Below are positions 18,205 to 27,294 of a stretch of 64,000 nt of DNA, piece after piece. The position numbers and the translations under genes were made by a program. The notes under the pieces were generated by a model. The model was not told where the DNA came from. It was given only the letters and a program-made list of their open reading frames with translations, and ran no database searches. Within the stretch, counting starts at the first letter, position 1; each line of letters begins with the position of its first letter. This stretch comes from Mesobacillus campisalis (lineage in GTDB: Bacteria; Bacillota; Bacilli; Bacillales; Cytobacillaceae), in the NCBI RefSeq assembly GCF_000986785.1, contig NZ_LAYY01000004.1, positions 1 through 64,000 on the forward strand, read 5' to 3'.

Positions 18205-18615
18205 TTAACTCATGATCTCTATTTTATCGTCCTTATGAATATCTTCCGTCCCGGCTTCTAAAGCGGTTTTGTAATACTGGCATTTATGCTCGATCAGTTC
18301 CATGGTCTTCTTAAGTTCTTCCATCTGCGCTTCTACTGTAGCTTTTCGTTCCAGGAACATGTCATATCTTTGCTGGAGCGTGGAATCCCCCTCAGAACAC
18401 CAATCTATGAAATGTTTAATTTCTTTAATGGGCATTCCCGTGGATTTCAGACATTCAATAATTTTTAGGGCGCCAATATCGGCTGCCTTGAACAATCTTG
18501 TTCCGTTGGGTGTCCGTTCCACAAATGGCAATAGACCTTCTTTGTCATAGTAACGCAAAGTATAGGCTGTAAGGTTCAATTCTTTTGCCGCTTCGCTGAT
18601 TGAATATGTCTTCAT
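18205..18615 (-). CDS. adhR: MerR-family transcriptional regulator, AdhR/NmlR type
   Basis: The 136-residue protein has a MerR winged helix-turn-helix (MKTYSISEAAKELNLTAYTL, then RYYDKEGLLP) and a long dimerisation helix (about 78-120). Cys55 in IIECLKSTGM aligns, from memory, with Cys52 of B. subtilis AdhR, the thiol used to sense aldehydes. There are no other metal-site cysteines typical of metal-sensing MerR members. It is divergent from an adhA-type alcohol dehydrogenase whose promoter has a MerR-type 19-bp spacer. GAGGAG precedes the ATG. The likely role is activation of adhA under formaldehyde or carbonyl stress. Confidence 0.85.
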   Translation of the reverse strand: MKTYSISEAAKELNLTAYTLRYYDKEGLLPFVERTPNGTRLFKAADIGALKIIECLKSTGMPIKEIKHFIDWCSEGDSTLQQRYDMFLERKATVEAQMEELKKTMELIEHKCQYYKTALEAGTEDIHKDDKIEIMS

Positions 18616-18812
18616 CCGTTTTCTCCTCTTCTAAGTAAAAGATAGAGTTTTAGTCGACTCCATGAATGGAGTGGATTTTATCATGGTATTTGATGAATGT
18701 CAAAGTTGCTCCAACGGAAAATTCCGCCTTGCTTAAAGCTGATGGCCACCTTTTTTGCTTGGGCAAGATTAGTAGAATAACTTGTGAAATTCCATAAAAA
18801 ACAGCGAATTGC

Positions 18813-18843
18813 TTGACCTCGAGTTAACTCTAAGGTTTACCAT
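18813..18843 (+). promoter_or_regulatory. adhA promoter with MerR-type operator
   Basis: TTGACC (18813-18818) and TACCAT (18838-18843) are separated by exactly 19 bp, the long spacer typical of MerR-activated promoters. The spacer holds the palindrome GAGTTAACTC (18821-18830), extended outward with partial symmetry (C-T-GAGTTAACTC-A-G). This is the expected AdhR binding site. The remaining part of 18616-18909 carries both leaders and no gene. Confidence 0.8.
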
Positions 18844-18909
18844 AGTTTTTGCAAGAGCGGGAAATGAAAAAGCAAGGGAATTTATTCCCATGAAATTGGA
18901 GGTTTTTTT

Positions 18910-19950
18910 ATGGTAATTGCTAAAGCACGGGCTGTCGACGGTCCGGACAAACGTTTTCGAGCGGCTGAAATTAAACGGCGTGATCTTGATTTGCATGATG
19001 TACTCATTGAAATTAAATATGCAGGGATTTGCCACTCCGACATCCATACTGCTCACGGCGAATGGGGACCGGTGAATTATCCGCTTGTCCCAGGCCATGA
19101 GATTGCGGGTATTGTTACCGATATAGGAGCAGAGGTAACAAAATACAAGGTCGGCGACCGGGTAGGGGTCGGATGCATGGTGGACTCCTGCGGTGAATGT
19201 GAGAACTGCCGTAAGGGAGAAGAGCAATACTGCCTCAAAGGAAATATCCAAACCTACGCTGGCGTGGACAAATACGGTGAGCCAACTCAAGGTGGATATT
19301 CCACCCACATTGTCGTCCAGGAAGATTTTGTTCTCAGGATTCCTGATGGGATCGAGCTTGCCGATGCAGCCCCATTGCTTTGTGCGGGTATCACCACCTT
19401 TTCGCCGCTAAATCATTGGAATGCGGGCCCAGGCAAGAAAGTCGCTGTTGTCGGAATGGGCGGGCTTGGCCATATGGCTGTCCAAATTGCCCATGCCATG
19501 GGAGCCGAGGTAACGGTTCTGTCGCAAACCCTGAAGAAAAAGGAAGATGGCTTGGAACTTGGGGCCGATTACTACTATGCGACTAGCAATCCTGGAACAT
19601 TCGGGAAACTTGCCGGAACTTTTGATTTAATCATTAATACTGTTAGTGCGAAGATTAACATGGATGCTTATCTCGGTCTGCTCACTCTTGATGGTACGCT
19701 GGTAAACGTCGGAGCTCCTGCAGAGCCATTGTCACTAAACGTGTTCAATCTTATCGGCCATCGCCGCTCCTTTGCCGGTTCCATGATTGGAGGCATCCGC
19801 GAGACTCAGGAAATGCTCGATTTCTGTGCAAAACATAGCATCGTTCCAAAAATTGAAGTGATATCGGCCGATCAGATTGACGAAGCCTATGATCGGGTTT
19901 TAGCATCAGATGTGAAATACCGGTTTGTGATAGATATAGGAACAATGTAA
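18910..19950 (+). CDS. adhA: zinc-dependent NAD(P)-alcohol dehydrogenase, AdhA type
   Basis: This 346-residue medium-chain dehydrogenase has catalytic zinc ligands Cys41 (GICHSDIH) and His63 (PGHEIAG), and structural zinc ligands Cys94, Cys97, Cys100 and Cys108 ([17 protein letters not shown]). The nucleotide-binding motif is [21 protein letters not shown] recall strong similarity to B. subtilis AdhA, a cinnamyl-alcohol-dehydrogenase-type enzyme that detoxifies aldehydes. AATTGGAGG precedes the ATG. It is controlled by the divergent adhR product through the 19-bp-spacer promoter, and a strong terminator follows, so it is monocistronic. Confidence 0.93.
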   Translation: MVIAKARAVDGPDKRFRAAEIKRRDLDLHDVLIEIKYAGICHSDIHTAHGEWGPVNYPLVPGHEIAGIVTDIGAEVTKYKVGDRVGVGCMVDSCGECENCRKGEEQYCLKGNIQTYAGVDKYGEPTQGGYSTHIVVQEDFVLRIPDGIELADAAPLLCAGITTFSPLNHWNAGPGKKVAVVGMGGLGHMAVQIAHAMGAEVTVLSQTLKKKEDGLELGADYYYATSNPGTFGKLAGTFDLIINTVSAKINMDAYLGLLTLDGTLVNVGAPAEPLSLNVFNLIGHRRSFAGSMIGGIRETQEMLDFCAKHSIVPKIEVISADQIDEAYDRVLASDVKYRFVIDIGTM

Positions 19951-19970
19951 GGTGGTAAGTTCGGAAAAGC

Positions 19971-20003
19971 AAGGTGTCCCAGGTTTTGGGGACACCTTTT
20001 TTA
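19971..20003 (+). terminator. terminator after adhA
   Basis: AAGGTGTCCC (19971-19980) pairs with GGGACACCTT (19989-19998), followed by a T run. Confidence 0.92.
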
Positions 20004-20137
20004 ATTATCAACTTCAAATACATTGATTTAACTATTTTTATAGGATATCTTAAAACAGGATTATTTATATGTACTTCAAACCATGTGTCTAAACCTTATG
20101 CTGAAGGAATAACTAGAAAAAGTAAGAAGGGTTCAAT

Positions 20138-21334
20138 ATGGCAACATTGCTATTAATCATTATTTATTTGGCTTTTATCAGCCTGGGGCTGCCTGATTCA
20201 TTGCTTGGTGCCGCTTGGCCTGTGATGCAAAGCGACCTGGGTGCGCCGCTGGAAATGGCAGGATTCCTGTTTATGACGATTGCGGGTGGTACGATTCTTT
20301 CAAGTTTGGTTAGCGGGAAGGCCCTCAAGCGGTTCGGGACCGGGAAGGTAACCTTTTTCAGCACGTTAATGACGGCAGGGGCTATACTGGGGTTTTCTTT
20401 TGCGCCTTCTGTTATGTGGCTGTTTCTATTCGCCATCCCTCTTGGATTGGGGGCTGGAGCCATTGATGCGGGATTGAACGATTATGTAGCGGCACATTAC
20501 AAAGCCCATCATATGAGTTGGCTCCATAGCTTCTGGGGAGTGGGAGCTACTCTAGGGCCGGTAATTATGGCCCAGTATATTGCGGGGCAAAATTCCTGGA
20601 GCAGCGGGTATTTTGTCATTGCCGGAATTCAATTTGTGCTCGCGGTTATCCTTTTGTTCACATTGCCTTTGTGGGGCAAAGTGAAAAGCAGCCAAAATGT
20701 TAGCCAGGATAAGCAGGGCAGGAAGGAAAGCTTGGGTCACGAGGAACAAGAAAAGAAAAAACCGCTGCAAATAAAAGGAGTCAAACTGGCTTTGGCATCC
20801 TTCCTGTTTTATTGCGGCGTTGAAGCTACCATGGGCCTTTGGGGGAGCAGCTATTTGGTGAATATCAAGGGACTGACGGCGGCAGATGCGGCACAATGGG
20901 TGTCCCTCTATTACGGCGGGATTACCATTGGCCGGTTCGTTACCGGCTTTATTACTTTTAAGGTGAATAACGTCACCCTTATACGGGCGGGACAGATTAT
21001 AGCCCTTTGCGGCACCATCCTCCTGTTGCTGCCATTGCCATCCATTTTCGCGCTCGCAGGCTTTATGCTAGTTGGGTTTGGGCTGGCCCCGATTTTTCCA
21101 TGCATGCTGCACGAAACGCCGGCCCGCTTTGGGAAAAAGCACTCTCAGACGATTATGGGCTATCAGATGGCGGTTGCCTATACAGGCAGTACCTTCTTGC
21201 CTCCTCTAATTGGGTTCATTGCCTCCCAGTCAACAATACAAACCTTGCCATTATGCATGGTTGTCTTCGTCGCTGCCATGTATCTGAGCACTGAAAAATT
21301 GAATCAGAGGGATGGTTCTCCCGCCTCACTTTAA
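20138..21334 (+). CDS. MFS transporter
   Basis: The 398-residue protein has twelve predicted helices in two halves split by a basic cytoplasmic loop (about residues 183-210, rich in K, Q and E). Family-type segments are LAFISLGLPDSLLGAAWPVM, GLGAGAIDAGLNDYVAAHY and LHSFWGVGATLGPVIM in the first half, and GVEATMGLWGSSYLV with GRFVTGF in the second. This pattern resembles FucP/YfkF-like major facilitator members that move sugars or drugs; the substrate is unknown. The start has AGAAGGG upstream. A terminator follows at 21410. Confidence 0.9.
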   Translation: MATLLLIIIYLAFISLGLPDSLLGAAWPVMQSDLGAPLEMAGFLFMTIAGGTILSSLVSGKALKRFGTGKVTFFSTLMTAGAILGFSFAPSVMWLFLFAIPLGLGAGAIDAGLNDYVAAHYKAHHMSWLHSFWGVGATLGPVIMAQYIAGQNSWSSGYFVIAGIQFVLAVILLFTLPLWGKVKSSQNVSQDKQGRKESLGHEEQEKKKPLQIKGVKLALASFLFYCGVEATMGLWGSSYLVNIKGLTAADAAQWVSLYYGGITIGRFVTGFITFKVNNVTLIRAGQIIALCGTILLLLPLPSIFALAGFMLVGFGLAPIFPCMLHETPARFGKKHSQTIMGYQMAVAYTGSTFLPPLIGFIASQSTIQTLPLCMVVFVAAMYLSTEKLNQRDGSPASL

Positions 21335-21409
21335 CATTGCATTGGCAAGAAAAGCCTATCGAATCATTCATTGATTGTCTGAGGGAAGATTAAGTTTTAT
21401 AGATTTTTT

Positions 21410-21443
21410 ATGGAATCTCCAAACATGGGGATTCCATTTTTTT
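21410..21443 (+). terminator. terminator after MFS gene
   Basis: ATGGAATCTCC (21410-21420) pairs with GGGGATTCCAT (21426-21436), followed by a run of T that overlaps the first repeat of the next promoter region. Confidence 0.85.
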
Positions 21444-21495
21444 AAGGTTCATTTAAGGTACGGCCAATTAAGCGTTAAGGTTGGGGCGGTATCAT
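21441..21495 (+). promoter_or_regulatory. direct-repeat operator and promoter of the ABC/two-component operon
   Basis: TTTAAGGT occurs at 21441-21448 and 21452-21459, and GTTAAGGT at 21474-21481. Start-to-start distances are 11 and 22 bp, so all three face the same side of the helix, as expected for an OmpR-type response regulator. A minus-10-like TATCAT lies at 21490-21495, placing the last repeat over the minus-35 position. The regulator is presumably the one encoded at 23952-24680. Confidence 0.65.
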
Positions 21496-21526
21496 GGAGG
21501 TATGACAAAGGAGATGGAGGAAAAAG

Positions 21527-22435
21527 ATGTCTGCCTATATTATTGATACAAAACAATTGACGAAGAGGTTTGGAAAGTTTGTCGCCGTTGAGGGAGTCAA
21601 CTTACATGTCCCGCAGGGCGGGATTTATGGGTTTCTTGGCCCGAATGGAGCCGGAAAATCGACGACCATCCGCATCCTGCTTGGCCTGATAGGAGCTACA
21701 AAAGGGGAGGTTCATATATTCGGGAAGTCCATCAAGGAAGAGCGGCTTGCGATTTTGCAGAGGATTGGCTCGATGGTGGAAACTCCTTCTTACTATGGGC
21801 ATTTAACGGCTTTTGAAAACTTGGAGATTACCAGAAGAATCCTTAACGTCGACAAAAAAGAAATTGCACGAGTACTCGAAGTCGTGAAACTAACGGACGT
21901 ACAGAAAAAAGCAGTAAAGAAGTTCTCCCTTGGGATGAAACAGCGGCTTGGAATCGCCCAGGCTCTTTTGGGTAGCCCGGACCTCCTGATCCTCGATGAA
22001 CCAACCAATGGCCTGGATCCTTCCGGCATTATCGAAATTCGCGAGTTGATCAAAAGCTTGCCGAAGAATTACGGCATCACGGTGTTGCTGTCCTCTCATA
22101 TTTTAAGTGAAATAGAATTAATGGCGACCCATGTCGGAATCATCCATAGCGGAAAATTGCTGTTTCAGGGATCGATGGCTGATCTACAGGATAGGCAAAA
22201 CGCGGTTATCGAGATGGTCGCTGAACCGAGAAAGGACGTTGAAACCTATTTAACCGAAGTTGGGGTTCCCTTCAAAGGGGATGAAAGCTATCTTTATGTA
22301 GATTCAGGCGTCCAACCGGCGAAATTAAACCGTGAGCTGATCCTGAACGGCTACGATGTCCACCGGCTGGTGATGAAACAAGATTCCCTTGAAGAAATCT
22401 TTCTTTCCGTTACGGGACAGGAGGGCAGAGGATGA
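21527..22435 (+). CDS. ABC transporter ATP-binding protein, lantibiotic-immunity/BcrA type
   Basis: The 302-residue ATPase has Walker A GPNGAGKST (38-46), a Q-loop region, the signature LGMKQRLGIAQALLG, Walker B LLILDEPTNGLDPSG and the switch motif SSHILSEIE. The C-terminal extension (about 215-302) is typical of BcrA/LanF-like proteins. With the two permeases that follow it should form an ABC-2-type exporter that removes peptide antibiotics or other envelope-active compounds. The start has GGAGG 6 nt upstream. Its stop overlaps the next start by 4 nt (ATGA), so translation is coupled. Confidence 0.93.
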   Translation: MSAYIIDTKQLTKRFGKFVAVEGVNLHVPQGGIYGFLGPNGAGKSTTIRILLGLIGATKGEVHIFGKSIKEERLAILQRIGSMVETPSYYGHLTAFENLEITRRILNVDKKEIARVLEVVKLTDVQKKAVKKFSLGMKQRLGIAQALLGSPDLLILDEPTNGLDPSGIIEIRELIKSLPKNYGITVLLSSHILSEIELMATHVGIIHSGKLLFQGSMADLQDRQNAVIEMVAEPRKDVETYLTEVGVPFKGDESYLYVDSGVQPAKLNRELILNGYDVHRLVMKQDSLEEIFLSVTGQEGRG

Positions 22436-23178
22436 AGCTGCATACCTTGATATTCCTGGAATGCTACAAGCAGAAAAAAGGATTGATCTGGCTGTTTTTG
22501 CTCGCCATTCCTGCCGGGACGACGATGGCCATGTTCCTGGATTTCCAAATCCGTTATGATTACCTTCTCGATACGGCAGGCCTTGGCCAAACATCTTGGG
22601 ACTTATTGCTGATGGAAAACCATCGGGTGCTTGGATGGGGAATGTTTTTGCCCATGTTTGTTGGCATTATTTACGCCATCCTTTACCAGGTGGAGGAATC
22701 ACACAACAGTTGGAAACAGCTTTTAAGCTTACCCGTCCGGCGGGAAGAATTTTATCTTTCCAAATTTGTGGCAGGCTGGTTTTTTAGCGTCCTGCTGATT
22801 GTCCTGAATGTCTTGGGCCTGATGCTGGTTGGTTTTATAATGGACTTTCCGGAGGCTATGGAATGGAAAAGTTATGGCATCTATGCGGGAAAACAAATTG
22901 TGATGATTTTAGCCGTCGCAGGTTTTCATAATTGGCTGAGCTTTTCTTTTAAGAACTCCGTTATTGGAATTGTCATCGGATTTGCAGGAGTAATCTTATC
23001 TTCCATCGTTATTTTTATGTTTCCTGAATGGGTAAAAATCTACCCATATGCCTACACGTTTTATACAGATGGGTATGATGGAGGGAACCTGGCGGAGATG
23101 TTCTTTTATAATGGTGTCCTGCTGGTCGTTTTCTTTGGATTGGGTTTGTGGCAATTTAAACGAAGAGATGTGCTGTAG
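22432..23178 (+). CDS. ABC-2 permease subunit, lantibiotic-immunity type (LanE/LanG-like)
   Basis: The 248-residue protein has six predicted helices. The pattern N-terminal LECYKQKKG, then ESHNSWKQLLSLPVRREEFYLSKFVAG after the second helix, is characteristic of lantibiotic immunity permeases (MutE/EpiE/SpaE type). The following gene repeats it (EHSQNGWKQLLALPVSRGVVYGAKLLVG), so the two permeases are ancient duplicates forming a heterodimer. It overlaps the ATPase gene by 4 nt. Confidence 0.88.
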   Translation: MKLHTLIFLECYKQKKGLIWLFLLAIPAGTTMAMFLDFQIRYDYLLDTAGLGQTSWDLLLMENHRVLGWGMFLPMFVGIIYAILYQVEESHNSWKQLLSLPVRREEFYLSKFVAGWFFSVLLIVLNVLGLMLVGFIMDFPEAMEWKSYGIYAGKQIVMILAVAGFHNWLSFSFKNSVIGIVIGFAGVILSSIVIFMFPEWVKIYPYAYTFYTDGYDGGNLAEMFFYNGVLLVVFFGLGLWQFKRRDVL

Positions 23179-23193
23179 GGAGGGGAAATCACG

Positions 23194-23922
23194 ATGAAGA
23201 CAATGATATTTTTAGAATTCTATAAATTAAGGTGCACGCGGATCGTGTTGACGACAACAGTACTAACGCTGTTTGCCCTTTTGCAGGGCTGGCAATTTGC
23301 CAAACTGGACCGGGCAAGAGAAGCTGAGGATATCTTTCGCGCCTTTTTGTATCAGGGAAGCATGTCCGTGTACAGCTGGCTGATTTTCCCGCTGATTATT
23401 ACGGTTGTGCTCGCGATGATGGCCAGGTTGGAGCACAGCCAGAACGGCTGGAAGCAGCTATTGGCTTTGCCGGTGTCAAGGGGTGTGGTTTATGGAGCGA
23501 AATTGCTCGTGGGGATGACAGTCATCTCCTACAGCCTTATTCTCCTTTATGCCGGGTTGATTGTCGCTGCCCATTTCCTGGGCGTGGACAATATTCCTTA
23601 CCTATGGATGATGAAGCGATTGCTTGTTTTATTTCTTGCTTCCCTTGCCATCATCGGTATCCTCTTTTATTTGAGCTTCCAGTTTGCCCATGTTGCTGTC
23701 CCAATGGCCGTTGGGGCTGGGCTGGCCTTTCCTTCCATGCTAGTGGCGAATTCGGAGAAGTATTGGATTTTTTACCCGTGGGATTATCCAATTGTCGCCT
23801 CAATGAATTATGTGTTTGATATGGGCGGGAATAATCTTCACATGCTAGGTGTTTCCGTCCTTATCTTTTGTACGTTTGTTTTCATAGGATTTTCCAGTTT
23901 CTGCAGAAAAGATATACTATAA
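23194..23922 (+). CDS. ABC-2 permease subunit, second copy
   Basis: The 242-residue six-helix protein is homologous to the preceding permease (shared FLEFYKLR-type start, NGWKQLLALPVSRG loop, and a C-terminal F-x-R/K-D-x-L ending, CRKDIL versus KRRDVL). It starts 16 nt after that gene with AGGGAGGGG upstream. Together with the ATPase it would complete a LanFEG-like exporter. No lanthipeptide precursor or modification gene is present, so the system probably protects against foreign peptides. Confidence 0.88.
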   Translation: MKTMIFLEFYKLRCTRIVLTTTVLTLFALLQGWQFAKLDRAREAEDIFRAFLYQGSMSVYSWLIFPLIITVVLAMMARLEHSQNGWKQLLALPVSRGVVYGAKLLVGMTVISYSLILLYAGLIVAAHFLGVDNIPYLWMMKRLLVLFLASLAIIGILFYLSFQFAHVAVPMAVGAGLAFPSMLVANSEKYWIFYPWDYPIVASMNYVFDMGGNNLHMLGVSVLIFCTFVFIGFSSFCRKDIL

Positions 23923-23951
23923 GAGTAGCAGAAGAAAAGAGGGAATCCTAA

Positions 23952-24680
23952 ATGATGCCATTAACAGGACTTGCTAATAACCGAGTATTGCTTGTAGATG
24001 ATGAAGTGGAGATTTTGGATTTGCTTGAAACGGTGCTGAGGAAGGAAGGGTTTCAGCAAATCGAAAAGGCCGTAACCGGGCAGGAGGCCATTGCTCTATC
24101 CAGGAAACAAAAACATGATGTGATTGTCCTTGATATTATGCTGCCGGATATGGATGGATATCAAGTCTGCCAGGAAATCCGAAAGGGCACGTTTGCGCCG
24201 ATCATTTTTCTGTCGGCCAAATCGGATGAGATTGATAAACTTCTAGGCCTTGGTATCGGCGGAGATGACTATGTGACGAAGCCTTTCAGCCCGCAGGAAG
24301 TATTATACAGGATCAAGGCCCAATTACGCAGATCCGTGTATATGTCGGAGAGCAAAACAGAACACCAAAAAATTATATTTGGTGACATCACTATCCTTCC
24401 CGATAAGGGAGAGGTACTTAAAGGGGAGGAGCCGGTGACGCTGACGGCCAAGGAACTTCAATTGCTTGTCTATCTAGCCAGCCATCCCAACAAGATTTTC
24501 AGCAAAAGCCGAATTTGTGAAGCGGTTTGGGGCGAGGATTATATCGGCTTTGACAATACCATCATGGTCCATATCCGCAGGCTGCGTGAAAAAATAGAGG
24601 AAGAACCGGGCAATCCAAAGTGGATCAAAACAGTCAAAGGGCTGGGATATAAGCTTGAGGTCCGGGGCTCTGCCACATGA
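23952..24680 (+). CDS. OmpR-family response regulator
   Basis: The 242-residue protein has a receiver domain (about 10-125) with acidic residues Asp17/Asp18 (LLVDDE), phosphoacceptor Asp61 (VLDIMLPDMDG) and Lys110 (YVTKPF), and a C-terminal OmpR/PhoB winged helix (about 140-235, LTAKELQLLVYLASHP then SICEAVWGED-like and VHIRRLREKIE). It lies 30 nt after the permease gene and overlaps the kinase gene by 4 nt. It probably binds the phased TTAAGGT repeats at 21441-21481 and activates the whole operon. Confidence 0.93.
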   Translation: MMPLTGLANNRVLLVDDEVEILDLLETVLRKEGFQQIEKAVTGQEAIALSRKQKHDVIVLDIMLPDMDGYQVCQEIRKGTFAPIIFLSAKSDEIDKLLGLGIGGDDYVTKPFSPQEVLYRIKAQLRRSVYMSESKTEHQKIIFGDITILPDKGEVLKGEEPVTLTAKELQLLVYLASHPNKIFSKSRICEAVWGEDYIGFDNTIMVHIRRLREKIEEEPGNPKWIKTVKGLGYKLEVRGSAT

Positions 24681-26107
24681 AGTGGAAAATCACCGCGCAA
24701 TTCCTTCTCTTTATGAGCTTAAGCTTATTGATTTCGTTCTTCCTTTTTCTCGTTTTGAATTTTGTTTTTTTATATAGCAATCTGGCTCAGCAGGACCGGA
24801 TATTCCCTTATCAAAATCCAGCTTCCTTTACATTGGGATTTGCAGGGGAAATCGATTTTGACAATGGGGAGATTTCGATTCCTGCCAAGGATCTGCAGGA
24901 ACTTCAAAGAGCGGATATTTGGATCCAGGTTTTAGACGAAAAAGGCTCCGAAGTATACAGCAGGTTCAAGCCGGAAAACGTTCCTGATGCGTATACTCCC
25001 GCTCAATTGATTCATTATTATAAATACACGGGTGCACTTGAACAATCTACGATCTTTGTTGGAATGCTGGATAAAGGAGGCCGTCAATTAAGCTATATTA
25101 TGGGCTTTCCAGAAAAAGTGATTGGAAAAACGATTTTTCACTTCCGGACGGAAACGCTTATCCGCGACGGCCTGCTTGTGATTGGAATCGTGATCATGTC
25201 GGTTACCCTTATTGCTTTATTGATTGGCTATTTTTTCAGCAAACGCTTGTCAAAGCCTCTTGTCCAGATCATTGAAGGCATTCAAAGCTTGTCCAGGGGG
25301 CATTTTCAACATGTCTTTAAGCCGAAGGGGATCTATAAAAATGTATTCCAGAACCTGAATCAACTGTCATCGGCTCTTCAGGCCAGCGAAATTCAACGGA
25401 TGAAAATGGAAAAGACCAGGGAGGAGTGGGTTGCCAATATTTCACATGATATAAAAACCCCGCTTGCCTCCATAAAAGGGTATGCCGAACTACTTCAGGA
25501 ATACGAGCTGGAACAGGCCGAAAAGGAGAGATATCTGGATATTATCCAGGATAAGTCTGATTATATTGAAAGGCTTATAGAAGATCTTAACCTAACTTAC
25601 CGATTAAAGAGCACATCTTTCCCGCTGAAAATGAAACAGGCGGATTTGGTCGAAGTTGTAAGGGAAGCCGTGATTCATGTGTTGAACCATCCATCATTTG
25701 AGGACGTCCCTTTACAATTTTCTTCAACGCTGGAAAGATATCCTTATTGGTGTGACGTCGACTTGCTGCAGCGTGCGGTTATGAATTTGATTTTCAATGC
25801 TATTGTCCATAATCCGCTCGGTACTACTATTTCAGTGGAGATACAAAGAGCAGGAAATTTCGTCTCCATTCTCATAGAGGACAATGGGAAAGGCATTGCC
25901 CCGGATGACATAGCGAAACTATTCACCCGCTACTATCGCGGAACCAATACAGGGAAAACCCATAAAGGAAGCGGTTTGGGACTTGCAATCGCGAAACAGG
26001 TCACAGAAGCACACGGCGGAAACATAACCGTTGAAAGTGAAATCGGTCAAGGCACAAGGATTTCATTATCTTTACCTTTAAAGGGTTGTGTGAGGACGAA
26101 GGAATAG
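24677..26107 (+). CDS. sensor histidine kinase
   Basis: The 476-residue kinase has two transmembrane helices (about 8-33 and 164-187) enclosing an extracytoplasmic sensor domain of roughly 130 residues, a HAMP linker (about 188-240), the dimerisation helix with His257 in ANISHDIKTPLASIKGY, and a HATPase_c domain with NLIFNAIVHNP, EDNGKGI and GSGLGLAIAKQV. The sensor loop is longer than in BceS-type intramembrane-sensing kinases, so ligand sensing by the external domain is possible. It is translationally coupled to the regulator gene (ATGA) and is the last gene of the operon. Confidence 0.93.
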   Translation: MKWKITAQFLLFMSLSLLISFFLFLVLNFVFLYSNLAQQDRIFPYQNPASFTLGFAGEIDFDNGEISIPAKDLQELQRADIWIQVLDEKGSEVYSRFKPENVPDAYTPAQLIHYYKYTGALEQSTIFVGMLDKGGRQLSYIMGFPEKVIGKTIFHFRTETLIRDGLLVIGIVIMSVTLIALLIGYFFSKRLSKPLVQIIEGIQSLSRGHFQHVFKPKGIYKNVFQNLNQLSSALQASEIQRMKMEKTREEWVANISHDIKTPLASIKGYAELLQEYELEQAEKERYLDIIQDKSDYIERLIEDLNLTYRLKSTSFPLKMKQADLVEVVREAVIHVLNHPSFEDVPLQFSSTLERYPYWCDVDLLQRAVMNLIFNAIVHNPLGTTISVEIQRAGNFVSILIEDNGKGIAPDDIAKLFTRYYRGTNTGKTHKGSGLGLAIAKQVTEAHGGNITVESEIGQGTRISLSLPLKGCVRTKE

Positions 26108-26158
26108 GAATTGAATCAATGGGGAAATTACTCTTAACTGAAATAAGGGGGGAGGCCC

Positions 26159-27193
26159 ATGGATACAATTAAGCCAATAAAAGTAGGTTCGACCAAATCC
26201 AGTACACATGAAAAACTTACATCAGCCGAAATGGGAAAACTTTGGGCAACCTATATGGGCAACAGTATGTCAAATTGCATCTTAAGTTATTTCTTCCACC
26301 ACGCAGAGGATAAGGAAATCAAAATCCTATTAGAGAACGCACTAAAATTGACGGAACAATTCATGAAAGCCATCAAAGAAATATTTAAAAAAGACAATTT
26401 CCCCGTACCTATAGGTTTTAATGAGAATGACGTCAATCTTGGTGCTCCAAGATTGTTTGAGGATGAGTACTATGTCCATTACTTAAAGTATACGGCGAAA
26501 GCAGGTATGAGTATATATAATGTAGGTATACCCATTGTTTATAGAAAGGATGTAAAAGATTTTTTCACCTATTGTATGGAATCCGTTATGGACTTAATGG
26601 AGCAGATAAAAGAAATCCAAATGGATAAAGGATTAATAATTAAGCCGCCTATCATTCCAATTCCAGAAAAGGCTGAATTCGTCCAACAGGATTTTCTAAA
26701 TGGATTCTTTGGGCATATTCGTCCTATGCATGCACTTGAAATTGCCCATTTTTACGATAATATTGAAAATAACGTTACAAGTAAAGCTCTTATCATGGCT
26801 TTCGCCCAAGTCGTGAAAGATGAAAAGATTAGGCATTTGTTTGAAAAAGGAAGAGACATGACAACGGCAGATATTGAACATTTCATGAAAATGCTACATA
26901 ACGAAAACCTGCCATCGCCATCTTTTTTGGACGATCTGGTTACTTCGTCAACATTTTCACCGTTTTCGGATAAGCTTATGTTATATCATAAAATGGATAT
27001 GTTCTCTTTGAAAATAAGAGCTTTTGGGAATTCAGTGGCAGTAAACGGAAGGCATGACATTGCGTTGCTTTATGGTAAATCGCTCATGAAAATAACGACA
27101 TTCGTAGAAAGTGCAGCAAAAATCATGGTTGAGAAAGGGTGGATGGAACAGCCACCGCAAGCCGCGGACAGGGGACATCTGGCCTCTAACTAG
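26159..27193 (+). CDS. DUF3231 protein (tandem helical domains)
   Basis: The 344-residue protein contains two related helical segments (about 20-165 and 190-330), each starting with a T/S-A-E-M-G-x-L-W or ALEIAHFYDN-type helix and including DVNLGAPRLFEDEYYVHYLKY in the first. This fits DUF3231, a Bacillaceae family with a ferritin-like up-down helical look and unknown function. Metal ligands are not obvious. GGGGGAGG lies just upstream of the ATG. Its base composition is more AT-rich than the preceding operon. It is followed by a very strong shared terminator. Confidence 0.85.
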   Translation: MDTIKPIKVGSTKSSTHEKLTSAEMGKLWATYMGNSMSNCILSYFFHHAEDKEIKILLENALKLTEQFMKAIKEIFKKDNFPVPIGFNENDVNLGAPRLFEDEYYVHYLKYTAKAGMSIYNVGIPIVYRKDVKDFFTYCMESVMDLMEQIKEIQMDKGLIIKPPIIPIPEKAEFVQQDFLNGFFGHIRPMHALEIAHFYDNIENNVTSKALIMAFAQVVKDEKIRHLFEKGRDMTTADIEHFMKMLHNENLPSPSFLDDLVTSSTFSPFSDKLMLYHKMDMFSLKIRAFGNSVAVNGRHDIALLYGKSLMKITTFVESAAKIMVEKGWMEQPPQAADRGHLASN

Positions 27194-27244
27194 AACAGCC
27201 TGGAATACCCATATAGAAGGGACTTCCAAGGTAAAGATTGCTTA

Positions 27245-27294
27245 AGTAAAGAGGAAGGCAGCCATCATCTGCAATGGCTGCCTTCCTCTTTACT
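27245..27294. terminator. bidirectional terminator overlapping a stop codon
   Basis: A perfect 21-bp inverted repeat (27245-27265 with 27274-27294; core GAGGAAGGCAGCCAT) separates convergent genes. The minus-strand stop codon (27290-27292) lies inside the stem. Confidence 0.93.

Noticed and set aside
21527-26107. A complete lantibiotic biosynthesis locus
   Set aside because: Only exporter and two-component genes are present; no precursor, LanB/C/M or protease gene lies nearby.
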